From Archangium gephyra (GTDB lineage Bacteria > Myxococcota > Myxococcia > Myxococcales > Myxococcaceae): a stretch of 64,000 bases of DNA. Shown here in pieces: positions 41,965-50,817 of this stretch; within the stretch, counting starts at the first letter, position 1, and every line of letters starts with the position of its first letter. A program made the position numbers and the translations under genes. The stretch lies in the NCBI RefSeq assembly GCF_001027285.1, contig NZ_CP011509.1:112501-176500 (forward strand), written 5' to 3'. The notes below the pieces were generated by a model. The model was not told the origin of the DNA, did not search any database, and saw only the letters and a list, made by a program, of their open reading frames with translations.

Positions 41965-42174
41965 TCCAAGCCATCCGAAGAAAGTCCGTGCAGGGGTCTG
42001 TCCTCAGCTCAAGAGCAGGAGGACCCCTCCGGGCACGGTCTCACCAAAGTTGTCCAACAGTTGGACAAGTTCGTGAAGAGCGCGCCCGGGAGGCGGGCTG
42101 AACTCGAGAGCGTGACCTGCGGATACGGTGCGGACACACCCACCCCTGAAAGGACTTTGTTCCGATGGCTTGGA
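41965..42174. repeat. inverted-repeat (REPIN-like) element, copy C
   Basis: Arms at 41965-41997 and 42142-42174 are inverted copies identical at 29 of 33 positions (outer end GGCTTGGA, inner end ACCCCTG). A perfect 19-bp palindrome, TTGTCCAACAGTTGGACAA, lies near the centre (42050-42068). The 210-bp unit fills the gap between two convergent genes and ends 7 bp before the stop of the SRPBCC gene. Copy B at 19981-20140 has the same plan. No open reading frame lies inside, so it would be non-autonomous if mobile. Confidence 0.8.
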
Positions 42175-42180
42175 AGCGGC

Positions 42181-42759
42181 TCACGGCACCGCGGGCACGG
42201 CCTGGGTGGCCTCCTGCTCCGCGGCCCGGCGCTTCTCCACCTCGGCCTTCAGGTGCTTCAGGCCCTGCTCGAAGTTGTTGCCGAGCATGTCGTTGATCAT
42301 CCCGACGAAGTAGCCCCCCATGGGCGGCAGCGTGCCGCTGTCCACCCACGTCACCTTCGTCCCGCCACCCTCCTGCGTCCACGTGAGCGAGCCGTGCGCG
42401 TTGACGGCGTCACGCGTCTCGATCATCTCGTCCACCCATACCCCCGCGGCCACGTCACTCTTCGTGATGGTCATCTTCCCGAGCCCCATCTTCGGGCCCT
42501 GCCACGCCCACCATGCCCCCACGCCCGAGGCGGGACCGCCGTACTCGTTCTTCACCTCCGGGTCCATGTCCTGGGTCCACGCGGCCCACGACTGCCAGGC
42601 CTTGAGGTCATTCACGAGCGGGTGGATGTGCTCGGGCGAGGCGTTGATGACGATCGACCGCTCCACCTTCCACTGCCTCGGCAGGAACAGGCCCACCACC
42701 GTCAACACCACCACGAGCCCCACGAACCCGAGGCCCACACGCACCAGCACGCGCTTCAT
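42181..42759 (-). CDS. membrane-anchored SRPBCC/START-like protein
   Basis: A 192-aa protein. Residues ~8-27 are one membrane helix, then a helix-grip (SRPBCC/polyketide cyclase) domain: VERSIVINASPEHIHPLVNDLKAWQSWAAW, the typical strand-helix opening, followed by MTITKSDVAAGVWVDEMIE and a final long helix with NNFEQGLKHLKAEVEKR. These domains bind hydrophobic ligands. ATG 42759 follows GGGGAG at good spacing. The Ala/Val/Pro tail borders the inverted-repeat element. The ligand is unknown. Confidence 0.88.
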   Translation of the reverse strand: MKRVLVRVGLGFVGLVVVLTVVGLFLPRQWKVERSIVINASPEHIHPLVNDLKAWQSWAAWTQDMDPEVKNEYGGPASGVGAWWAWQGPKMGLGKMTITKSDVAAGVWVDEMIETRDAVNAHGSLTWTQEGGGTKVTWVDSGTLPPMGGYFVGMINDMLGNNFEQGLKHLKAEVEKRRAAEQEATQAVPAVP

Positions 42760-42894
42760 GCACTCCCCTTGTCACCGGCGGACGAGGCCGGCGCGCAACC
42801 ATACACCGGGGCCTGCCCCCGCCAGATTTCACCGCGGGGTCGCTCGGCACCGCGCCCGGCTGTCCACGCGGATGCACCCAGCGTGTAGGCGGGG

Positions 42895-45800
42895 CTACAG
42901 CAGCGGCGCGTCTGGCTCGAGTGGTGAATGGCCGGTGAGCTCGGCGAACTCAGAGGGCTCGAAACGGCAGAAACCGATGGCGCCATAAAGGCCCATCGTG
43001 TCACCGCTCAGCTTGTAGCGGCCCTCCGGGGTGAAGGCGGCCCAGCCGGCCGGGAGGTGCGCATAGGCGATCCGCTCCTGACCGGTAGCGACATCGAACA
43101 GGCACACGATTCCTTTCAGGAAGGCCACGGCGAGATGGTGACCATCCGGCGAGAAGGCCAGGCTCGTGACCCAGGAGGAGTGGCCCTGGAAACCGCGCAG
43201 CTCCCTTCCGGTGTGCGCCTCCCACAGCATCACCGTCTTGTCCGCCGACCCGCTGACGAGCCACTTGCCGTCCGGCGAGAAGGCCACGCTGGTAACCCAG
43301 GCCGAATGGCCGTGAAGGCGGCGCAGCTCCCTTCCGGTGTGCACATCCCACAACCTCACCGTCATGTCCGAGGAACCGCTGACGAGCCACTTGCCGTCCG
43401 GCGAGAACGCGATGCTCATGACCAGGGACGAATGGCCCTCGAGGCAACGCAGCTCGCGGCCGGTTTGCACGTCCCACAGCCTCACCATCGTGTCGGAAGA
43501 GCCGCTGGCGAGCCACTGGCCGTCCGGTGAGAAGGCCACGCTTCTGACCCAGTGCGAATGACCCTGCAGACAGCGCCACTCCTTGCCAGTACGCACGTTC
43601 CACAGTCTCACCGTACTGTCGTCGGAACCGCTGGCGAGCCACTGGCCGTCTGGCGAGAAGGCCACGCTCCTGACCCAATCCGAATGGCCCACGAAGCCGC
43701 GCAGTTCGCTTCCGGTGCGTACGTCCCACAGCCGGACCGTGGCATCGGCGCCACCACTGGCGAGCCATCTCCCATCCCGCGAGCTCGCGACAGTGGTGAC
43801 ACTGGACGAATGACCCTGGAGGCGGCGCAGCTCCCTTCCGGTGCGCACATCCCACAGCCTCATCGCCCTGTCCTCGGAAGCGCTGGCGAGCCATCGTCCA
43901 TCCGGCGAAAACACGACGCTCGTGGCCTGGAACGCACAGCCCTCGAGTCTGTGCTGCTCCCTGCCCGTCCGCGTGTTCCACAGCCTGACCGTTTTGTCAT
44001 CGGAACCACTGGCGAGCCATTGCCCATCGGGCGAGAAGGCCACGCTATTGACCCATCCTGAATGGCCCCGGAGGCCGCGCAGCTCCCTGCCCGTGCCCAC
44101 GGCCCACACCCTCACCGTGTTGTCGACGGAACCACTGGCGAGCCACTTTCCATCCGGCGAGAACGCCACGCTCCTGACCCAGTCCGAATGACCTGGAAAG
44201 CCGCGCAGCTCGCTGCCGGTACGCACGTCCCACAGCACCACCGTGCTGTCGTCCGAACCACTGGCGAGCCACTCCCCGTCCGGCGAGAAGGCGACGCAGT
44301 TGACCCGAGCCGCATGGCCCCGCAGGCAAAGCAGCTCCCTGCCCGTGGAGACGTCCCACAGCCTCACCGTGTTGTCCGCGGAGCCGCTGGCCACCCACTT
44401 CCCGTCTGGAGAGAGGGAGACGCTCTTCACCATGAGCGTATGGCCCCGGAGGCGGAGCACTTCCCTGCCCGTGGACACGTCCCACAGCCTCACCGTGTTG
44501 TCCGCGGACCCGCTGGCCACCCACTTTCCGTCCGGCGAGAAGGCCACGCTCGTCACGGAGGACACATGGCCTTGGAGGGTGCACAGCTCGCTTCCCCCGC
44601 GCACGTCCCACAGCTTCACCGTGGTGTCTTCCGAACCACTGGCGAGCCACCGCCCATCCCGTGAGATCGCCGCGCTCGTGACACTGGAGGAATGGCCCAG
44701 GAAACGGTGCAGTTCCCCCCCCGTGCGCACATCCCACAACCGGACCGAGCTGTCCGCATCCCCCGTGGCAACCCACTCACCGCTTGGATGGAACGCGATG
44801 GCGCTGCACACCGCCCGGGTGGACACGAAAATCGCTTCCCCAGGGCGCACAGGGCGAGTGGAAGCGGCGCCAGCGAGCCGCGCAGGAGCTGACTCCAGCA
44901 GGGCGCTGTCGAAGGTCGCGTCGAGGAGATTGGCTCCCACGAGACTCGTCTCTTCAAGACGTGCACCCACGAGCGAGGCCCCCACGAGTCTGGCGAAGGT
45001 GAGGTCCGCCCTCGAGACATCCGCCCGCTCCAGCACCGCGTCGCTGAGGTCGGCTCGAAGGAGCTTCGCGCCCTGAAGCACCGCGCCCGTGAAGTGGGCC
45101 CCCTCGCAATCCGCGAAGGCGAGCACCGCATTCGTCAGATCGGCGCCATCGAGCTTCGCCTGGGCGAGATTGGCCCGCTCGAGCAGCGCGCCCCGGAAGG
45201 AAACGCCGCGCAGATCCGCGCCATGGAAGTTGGTATCCACCAGGACGGAGCGCTCGAAGCGGGCCTCGCGGAGATCCTCGCCCGCGAAGCTGCGTCCTGA
45301 ATGGTCCTGGCCCGAGTAGTCGATCGGCGTGAGGGATTGACCCAGGGAGCGGAGCACCTCGGTCGCGTTGATGACCAGGTTCTCCCCAGGCTTGTCGGCC
45401 AGCACGCGCCGGGCCCACGTGATGGCCCGTGCCCGGGTCGTGAGCGCGGTGAAGAAATCCACCATGAGCGCCGACATCGATTGATGGGAGAGCAGCGTCA
45501 CCGCGGTGGTCTCCCATGCGGCATCGACTCCACTGGCCGCCACATCGGCGACCAGCCACTCCATGACCGACTGATGAATGAACGAGAAGGCTCCCTTCTC
45601 GTCGCGCACCAGCAGCGTGCCAGAGCCCACATCGTGCCCCGCCGAGTAGGCGTCCATCGGCTGGTCTTGCCGGCTCATCAACTTCGGCAGTGCTCTTTGG
45701 GCAATCGCCGGCAGTTCCTCCACGGACACCGTGCGCTGCGGCCGCTGCCACAGCACGAGCGCCACCGCCCGCGCCGCCTCCCACCGCTCCTGCGTCGCGA

Positions 45801-48138
45801 GCCCCTGCCCCAGCTTGCGCTCCGTCTCGCCGCCGAGCCATCGCTCCATCAACATCCGGTACAGGGATGCCGCGGTGATGACCCCTGATTTCGCCTTCGC
45901 CTCGCGCAGCTGCTCCTCGGGAATGTCGACGATGAACGAGAGCATCCGCGGGTTGGCGGCGAGCTTGGCCAGATCCTTCACCTCATCGAGCAGCGCGAGC
46001 CGTGCCCTGGCCGCGGTCCGGTCGCCGATGATCTTCTCCAGAAGCTCGAGGATCTGCGAGCGATCGAACGGCAACAGCTCAGCGACCGTGTAGCGGATGC
46101 CGGCCCCCTCGAGCCGCCGTCCGAGTCCCGTCGTCTCGCCCCGGTCGCGGAAGTGCTGCGTGCGGCTCGTTGCCACCACCCGGGCCCGGTCGCGGGCGGC
46201 CTGGAGCAAGGTCTCGAAGTGGGCCGCGGCACGCTCGTAGGAGACGCGCAGCGCCAGCTCGTCATACCCGTCGAACAGGAGCACGATCTGCCCGTCAGCG
46301 AGCATGCGGTTGAATGCCCTGGAGCTCGGTGGCCGGTCCCATCCCTTCTTCTTGAAGTGACTGGTGACGAGCACGTCGAGCTGGTCCGTCTTCTCCAGGT
46401 CACGCATCTCGATACGGATCGGCGTCGGCGCGCCGGGCAGGAGCGCGAGACGCTGGGTCAGCTCGCGCAGGAGGAAGGTCTTCCCCGAGCCAAACTCTCC
46501 GAGCAACAGCACGAAGTGGCCGCCTTCGTCCCCGGTCACGAGCCGCTCCACCTCGGTCAAGGCGTCGGCCTTGACCTCGGAAGAGGAAGGAAACAGCACT
46601 CGCTGCTTCACATAGAGACGCGGCGGGTAGCTCTTGTTCGTTCCGCTCTCGCTCGCCAACTCCTTCAGCTCACTGTCGATATATCTGCCGAAGTCGATGA
46701 GACCCCGGTACTCGATGAGGCTGGTGAGCTGGATTCTCCGCTGGATGGCCTCCCGCTTGAGTGACGGGTCGATCGGCTCCCGGTGATCCACCACCAGGAC
46801 CGAGCGCACGCCTGGATCCGCTTGGAGGTAGCGCTCGTGAAGTCCCTTCTCGAAGCGCTCGAGCACCTCCCGGGAACAGGCCCCCACGGTCACGGCGACA
46901 GGATACAGCTCCGGGATACCCTCCCTTTTCGCGCCGACACGCAGGTAGTCACCCCAGAGCGGCTCGAAGAGCCGCTCGATGCGAGCCTCCCCACCCAGAT
47001 GGAGCTCGCACAGCACCGCCACGTGCGCGAGCAGGTCATCCTGGGTCTCCTGGCGTCCGGTGGAGCGCCGGAGGTCCGTGCCGGACGCGTCCTCCCGGAG
47101 ACGTCTCCGATCCGGGGCCGCGCCACGCCGGAAATGGGCGAGCACCTCGAAAGCGAAGGCGGCCGCATGCGCCGCGGCACGGGGTTGGCTCCCAGCCGCA
47201 TCAGCCTCCGCCTTTCCCGCGAGCAGGTCGGAGATGCCGCGCACCACCAGCGCCTCCACGTCCTGGCTGTAGGCCGCGGCGAGGAAACCGATTCCCTCCA
47301 TCTCGACCGCGAGGCTGTCGCTGTATTGCCGTGAGAGGAATTGAGCGACCGCTGTCTTCTGGCCCGCCACCACCTTCTCACCGGCCGCGAGAGGCCCGAT
47401 GAAGACCTGGGGCTCACCGCTGGTGGACGCCTGGAGGCGCCGTTTCCACTCGTCCTTGCGCGCGTCCGCGCGGGCCCGTTGCAGCACGGCATACGTCGCG
47501 CGGTGCACCTCCGGGCGCGGCAGGAATCCCTCCTCCACGTCCTTGCCATGCTCGTAGCCGTACACCTTGTCGGCCACGACGACGTCACCGAGCTTCACAT
47601 CCTTCACGCCGCCCGCGACACCGACGAACAGGATGGCCTGGGGCTCGAACCAGGTGAGTGCCCGCTCGGCCTCGACGGCGGCGGCCGCGGTGCCCGCCCC
47701 GGTCTCGACGATGAGGACCTCCCACGGCTCGTGCTCCGCCCCGAAGAAGCCCCGCTCGTAGACGGTGCCCGCCGGGTGGGTCTCCTCGCGCACGTCACGG
47801 AGGTGGGCGCGAACCGCCTTGTATTCGAGGCCCAGCGCGGTCAGGACGACGGCGCGGCGGACGCTCCCCTCACCAGAGGCCTCGGAACGGCCCTGCGCGG
47901 GGGCGTTGGAAACAGGCTCCCGGGATTCCTGGAGGAGTCGCTCCAGTTCCGCCTCGAGCCTCGACGTGTCACGGCCCGGTTGCTCGAAGTACCGCACCAA
48001 CTCGACGGCGCGATGGGCCAGGGAGGCCGCCTCGCCGGAGATGACACCCGGAGCCACTCCGAGCACGAGAACGAGCTGGTTGAATCGCGACGGTGGCAGC
48101 GCCACCAGCCGCTCCACGAGTTCCCGCCCCTTGGACAT
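42895..48138 (-). CDS. giant PNP-NACHT-pentapeptide-WD40 protein (NLR-like, putative immune sensor/effector)
   Basis: A 1747-aa STAND-type protein. Residues ~1-70: small helical EAD/death-like adaptor (ELVERLVALPPSRFNQLV). ~93-335: nucleoside phosphorylase/MTA-nucleosidase domain with VEMEG (Glu near 279-281) and GISD (Asp304), the substrate and acid residues, retained. ~360-520: uncharacterised alpha/beta linker domain. ~545-800: NACHT NTPase, Walker A GEFGSGKT (Lys553), Walker B LLFDGYDE (Asp623), then the winged-helix region. ~940-1095: pentapeptide repeats. ~1105-1700: 14 WD40 repeats. By family precedent the repeats sense, NACHT oligomerises and the PNP domain acts on nucleotides; antiphage function is inferred. 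It lies 9 bp after the DUF3592 gene on the same strand. Confidence 0.9.
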   Translation of the reverse strand: MSKGRELVERLVALPPSRFNQLVLVLGVAPGVISGEAASLAHRAVELVRYFEQPGRDTSRLEAELERLLQESREPVSNAPAQGRSEASGEGSVRRAVVLTALGLEYKAVRAHLRDVREETHPAGTVYERGFFGAEHEPWEVLIVETGAGTAAAAVEAERALTWFEPQAILFVGVAGGVKDVKLGDVVVADKVYGYEHGKDVEEGFLPRPEVHRATYAVLQRARADARKDEWKRRLQASTSGEPQVFIGPLAAGEKVVAGQKTAVAQFLSRQYSDSLAVEMEGIGFLAAAYSQDVEALVVRGISDLLAGKAEADAAGSQPRAAAHAAAFAFEVLAHFRRGAAPDRRRLREDASGTDLRRSTGRQETQDDLLAHVAVLCELHLGGEARIERLFEPLWGDYLRVGAKREGIPELYPVAVTVGACSREVLERFEKGLHERYLQADPGVRSVLVVDHREPIDPSLKREAIQRRIQLTSLIEYRGLIDFGRYIDSELKELASESGTNKSYPPRLYVKQRVLFPSSSEVKADALTEVERLVTGDEGGHFVLLLGEFGSGKTFLLRELTQRLALLPGAPTPIRIEMRDLEKTDQLDVLVTSHFKKKGWDRPPSSRAFNRMLADGQIVLLFDGYDELALRVSYERAAAHFETLLQAARDRARVVATSRTQHFRDRGETTGLGRRLEGAGIRYTVAELLPFDRSQILELLEKIIGDRTAARARLALLDEVKDLAKLAANPRMLSFIVDIPEEQLREAKAKSGVITAASLYRMLMERWLGGETERKLGQGLATQERWEAARAVALVLWQRPQRTVSVEELPAIAQRALPKLMSRQDQPMDAYSAGHDVGSGTLLVRDEKGAFSFIHQSVMEWLVADVAASGVDAAWETTAVTLLSHQSMSALMVDFFTALTTRARAITWARRVLADKPGENLVINATEVLRSLGQSLTPIDYSGQDHSGRSFAGEDLREARFERSVLVDTNFHGADLRGVSFRGALLERANLAQAKLDGADLTNAVLAFADCEGAHFTGAVLQGAKLLRADLSDAVLERADVSRADLTFARLVGASLVGARLEETSLVGANLLDATFDSALLESAPARLAGAASTRPVRPGEAIFVSTRAVCSAIAFHPSGEWVATGDADSSVRLWDVRTGGELHRFLGHSSSVTSAAISRDGRWLASGSEDTTVKLWDVRGGSELCTLQGHVSSVTSVAFSPDGKWVASGSADNTVRLWDVSTGREVLRLRGHTLMVKSVSLSPDGKWVASGSADNTVRLWDVSTGRELLCLRGHAARVNCVAFSPDGEWLASGSDDSTVVLWDVRTGSELRGFPGHSDWVRSVAFSPDGKWLASGSVDNTVRVWAVGTGRELRGLRGHSGWVNSVAFSPDGQWLASGSDDKTVRLWNTRTGREQHRLEGCAFQATSVVFSPDGRWLASASEDRAMRLWDVRTGRELRRLQGHSSSVTTVASSRDGRWLASGGADATVRLWDVRTGSELRGFVGHSDWVRSVAFSPDGQWLASGSDDSTVRLWNVRTGKEWRCLQGHSHWVRSVAFSPDGQWLASGSSDTMVRLWDVQTGRELRCLEGHSSLVMSIAFSPDGKWLVSGSSDMTVRLWDVHTGRELRRLHGHSAWVTSVAFSPDGKWLVSGSADKTVMLWEAHTGRELRGFQGHSSWVTSLAFSPDGHHLAVAFLKGIVCLFDVATGQERIAYAHLPAGWAAFTPEGRYKLSGDTMGLYGAIGFCRFEPSEFAELTGHSPLEPDAPLL

Positions 48139-48147
48139 GGGAGCATC

Positions 48148-49158
48148 TCACCTGTCTCTCCCGCGTGGCGTCAATTTCCCTCCGAGCCACTTCACCAGGA
48201 CCTCGGCCTTGTGCTCATCGCCCCACTCCACGAGGACCTCGTTCCGCTCACCCGCCTGGGCACCGGTGAGCACGAGCGTGGGGCACCAGAGCGTCACCGT
48301 GTCCCCCTCGTGGTCCTTCCGGGTGTGCGCCTCGAGGCGCACGGACTTCACCTGGCTCCACGGCACCTCGAGCCGCGCCTCCCGGCCAGCTCCCACCGGC
48401 AACGAGAGCCGCCGGTTCGTCTCATCGAGAATCAACTCGGACTCGCCCGAGGCCAGCTTCTCGCGTTGCCTCCTCGCGAAGACCACGCCCGTGGCGATGA
48501 CCGCCCCCCACGTCAGCACCGCGACGGGCAGCGACGGCTCGAACCCCGTCACGAAGCCCACCGCGAAGAGCGCCACGAAGGAGGAACCTCCCAGGGCCAT
48601 GACTCCCGCGGCCAGCGCGCTCACTCCCTCCAGCCGTACGTGCACGCGGCCCTCGCGAGTGAACACCCCCAACAGCTCCTCCTCCTTGTCGCGCAGGACG
48701 CGCAGCACCCCCCGCAGCCCCACGAGCATCGCCAGGTTGAACGGGTTCATGAACAGCAGCAGGAAGAGATCCAGGCCCTGCACACCGGTGATGAGCACCG
48801 CGTCCTCGGGCGCCTCCGGGTCGTAGAACACCGGGACGGTGGCCCCCACGGGAAAGCGCCGCGCCAGGTCCTCCGCCGCGCTCCTGTTCGAGGAATGCCA
48901 CGCGCCGTAGCGGTACTGGGAGCCCTCATACCTCCGCCCCTCGACTTCATGGACGTAGCGAACCTCGAAACCGTAGGTGGAGCCATCGCTGTCCCGGTGT
49001 TCCACCACCCGGCTGTGCGTGATGGTGCCGGAAGCGCGGGGATGGAACGCCGCGAGGCCCTGACGCGCGATGCCGAGGAGGATCTTCCCATCGAACGCCA
49101 GCACGAGGGCCGTCGCGGCGAGGATGAAGAGCAACATCACGGCGTACAGGACCCGCAT
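48148..49158 (-). CDS. DUF3592-domain membrane protein
   Basis: A 336-aa protein. An N-terminal membrane helix (residues ~4-24) is followed by a DUF3592-type extracytoplasmic beta domain: ASGTITHSRVVEHRDSDG, FEVRYVHEVEGRRYEGSQ and FPVGATVPVFYDPEAPEDAVLI. Two to three further helices (near 128-150 and 180-225) precede a C-terminal beta domain (VPWSQVKSVRLEAHTRKD) resembling a PH-like fold. The family has no defined function. The NACHT gene begins 9 bp downstream on the same strand, so one transcript is very likely. Whether it is a membrane partner of the NACHT protein is open. Confidence 0.85.
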   Translation of the reverse strand: MRVLYAVMLLFILAATALVLAFDGKILLGIARQGLAAFHPRASGTITHSRVVEHRDSDGSTYGFEVRYVHEVEGRRYEGSQYRYGAWHSSNRSAAEDLARRFPVGATVPVFYDPEAPEDAVLITGVQGLDLFLLLFMNPFNLAMLVGLRGVLRVLRDKEEELLGVFTREGRVHVRLEGVSALAAGVMALGGSSFVALFAVGFVTGFEPSLPVAVLTWGAVIATGVVFARRQREKLASGESELILDETNRRLSLPVGAGREARLEVPWSQVKSVRLEAHTRKDHEGDTVTLWCPTLVLTGAQAGERNEVLVEWGDEHKAEVLVKWLGGKLTPRGRDR

Positions 49159-49291
49159 GGCCTCATCCTACATGGGGCGCGCTTCACCCGGAGTCCCGGA
49201 ATCCGGGTGCCTGGAGGGGTTCGAATAAACTCCGCGCCCTCCCGTCTGACTCGGTGTTGACGGAAACGACCCCAACCCAAGGATGAACACC

Positions 49292-49918
49292 ATGAACCGC
49301 ATTTCTTCCGCCCTTGTCGCCTCCCTCCTTCTCGCCGGCAGCGCGCAAGCCCAGCAGTGGAGCGGCCCCCGCGAGCGTTCCCAGGACCGTCACGAGGTCC
49401 GCACGGACAAGCGGGAGCTCCGGGATGACCGCCGTGACGTGGCCGAGCTGGAGGAGGTGCTGGGGCGCTTTGACCGGGCCTGGTCGCGGCAGGACGAGCG
49501 CGAGATGACGGCGGTGGAGTCGAGGCTGCGCGAGCTGCTGCGCAAGGAGCTGTCCGAGAGCCGCGCGGAGCTGGAGAAGGACAAGCGCGAGGTGCGCCGC
49601 AGCGAGCGCGAGGTGCGCCGGGACCGCAACTGGGGCCGTGGGGCGGCGGATGACCGGCGCGATCGCCGCGACGACGTGAGGGACGCGCGTGTCGAGGCGG
49701 CCACGCTGCAGACGCGCATGGCGATCGCCCGGGAGCTGAACTGGGTGATGGGCAACCGCAACCACGCGGACCTGCAGCGCGAGCGCAACCTCATCGTGCA
49801 GCTCATCCAGATCGCCCAGCAGGAGGTGCAGCAGACGCGGCAGGAGCTGCGCGAGGACCGGGGGGAGCGGCGCGAGGACCGCCGCGAGGACCGCCGCGAG
49901 TCGCGTCAGCGCTGGTAG
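49292..49918 (+). CDS. secreted Arg/Glu/Asp-rich coiled-coil protein
   Basis: A 208-aa protein with signal peptide (MNRISSALVASLLLAGSAQA, cut before QQW). The mature part is nearly all charged: repeated DRRDV, REVRR and EDRRE patterns, predicted to be long helices or coiled coil, ending in tandem REDRRE repeats. Not assigned to a family; some Spy/CpxP-like periplasmic proteins look similar but the LTxxQ motif is absent. Start set at ATG 49292 because AAGGA lies eight bases upstream; ATG 49283 is too close to it. Confidence 0.78.
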   Translation: MNRISSALVASLLLAGSAQAQQWSGPRERSQDRHEVRTDKRELRDDRRDVAELEEVLGRFDRAWSRQDEREMTAVESRLRELLRKELSESRAELEKDKREVRRSEREVRRDRNWGRGAADDRRDRRDDVRDARVEAATLQTRMAIARELNWVMGNRNHADLQRERNLIVQLIQIAQQEVQQTRQELREDRGERREDRREDRRESRQRW

Positions 49919-49969
49919 TGAAGTGAGGGGCTGAAACCGCGAGCCCCCCACCCCGTCACTGCCCTGCTA

Positions 49970-50587
49970 CTACATGGGGGGCAGGGACTTGCGGACGCTC
50001 TCGCGGGCCTCCAGGCGAGCGACCCAGGCCTTCACGTTCGGGAAGGCCTCGAGGTCCACGCCCATGGGGGTGCGCAGGACCAGGGCGGACACGATGGAGA
50101 AGTCCGCGAGCGACAGCTTGCCGCAGAGGAACTCCTTGCCCGTGAGCGTCTTCTCCAGCACGGCCAGGTCGCGGCGGACCTTCTCCATGCCGGCGGCGTA
50201 CTTCGCCTCGTCCTTGGAGCGGCCGAAGAGCTTCGCGTAGATGGTCTCCATCATCACCTCATTGGTGGAGGCGGAGAAGGTGGTGGCCTGCCACTGGAGC
50301 CACTGCTGCACCTGGGCCATGCCGCGCGCGTCGGCGGGCAGCAGCCCGCTCTCGGGCTTCTTGGCGGCCAGGTAACACATGATGGCGTTGGACTCCCAGA
50401 CACAGAAGCCGTCGTCCTCGACGAGCGTGGGCACCTTGCCGTTGGGGTTCTTCGCGAGGAAATCGGGCGACTTGTGCTCGCCCTTCGCCATGTCGACGGT
50501 GATGAGGGTGACGGGCAGGCCCAGCTCGTGGATGACGGCGCGGACCTTCAGAGCGGCACTGGAGAACGGGTTCTCGTAGAGCTTCAG
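49970..50587 (-). CDS. glutathione S-transferase-family protein with apparent CTG start
   Basis: A 205-aa protein of two-domain GST form. Thioredoxin-like half: LKLYENPFSSAALKVRAVIHELG, with SS as the likely activating Ser, then NPNGKVPTLVEDDGFCVWESNAIMCYLA, which carries the cis-Pro and ES glutathione-binding motif. Helical half: LPADARGMAQVQQWLQWQ to LSLADFSIVSALVL. No ATG, GTG or TTG lies at the family-typical first residue. Instead CTG (50587-50585) is seven bases after a clean AGGAG and gives the expected start LKLYENP. Upstream extension is Arg/Pro-rich and atypical. A detoxification or disulfide-reduction role is inferred. Confidence 0.87.
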   Translation of the reverse strand: MKLYENPFSSAALKVRAVIHELGLPVTLITVDMAKGEHKSPDFLAKNPNGKVPTLVEDDGFCVWESNAIMCYLAAKKPESGLLPADARGMAQVQQWLQWQATTFSASTNEVMMETIYAKLFGRSKDEAKYAAGMEKVRRDLAVLEKTLTGKEFLCGKLSLADFSIVSALVLRTPMGVDLEAFPNVKAWVARLEARESVRKSLPPM

Positions 50588-50817
50588 GGTGTTTCTCCTG
50601 GGGAAGGGAGGCGCCCCTATACGCCACCTCCCCCCCGGACGCGAGCCATGAGCGAGGCCCTCGGGCCTCCGGCTCCCGGGGGAGCGGGCGAGGTCCCCGA
50701 GCGCCTCGCGGCGGACAGGAGCGGGCTCGGACAGCAGCCGGGCGGACACTGTATCGGCCGGACCCCTGACACAAAGGATGGAATCGGCTCGGGGACCGGT
50801 ATTCTGTGCCCCTGCCC

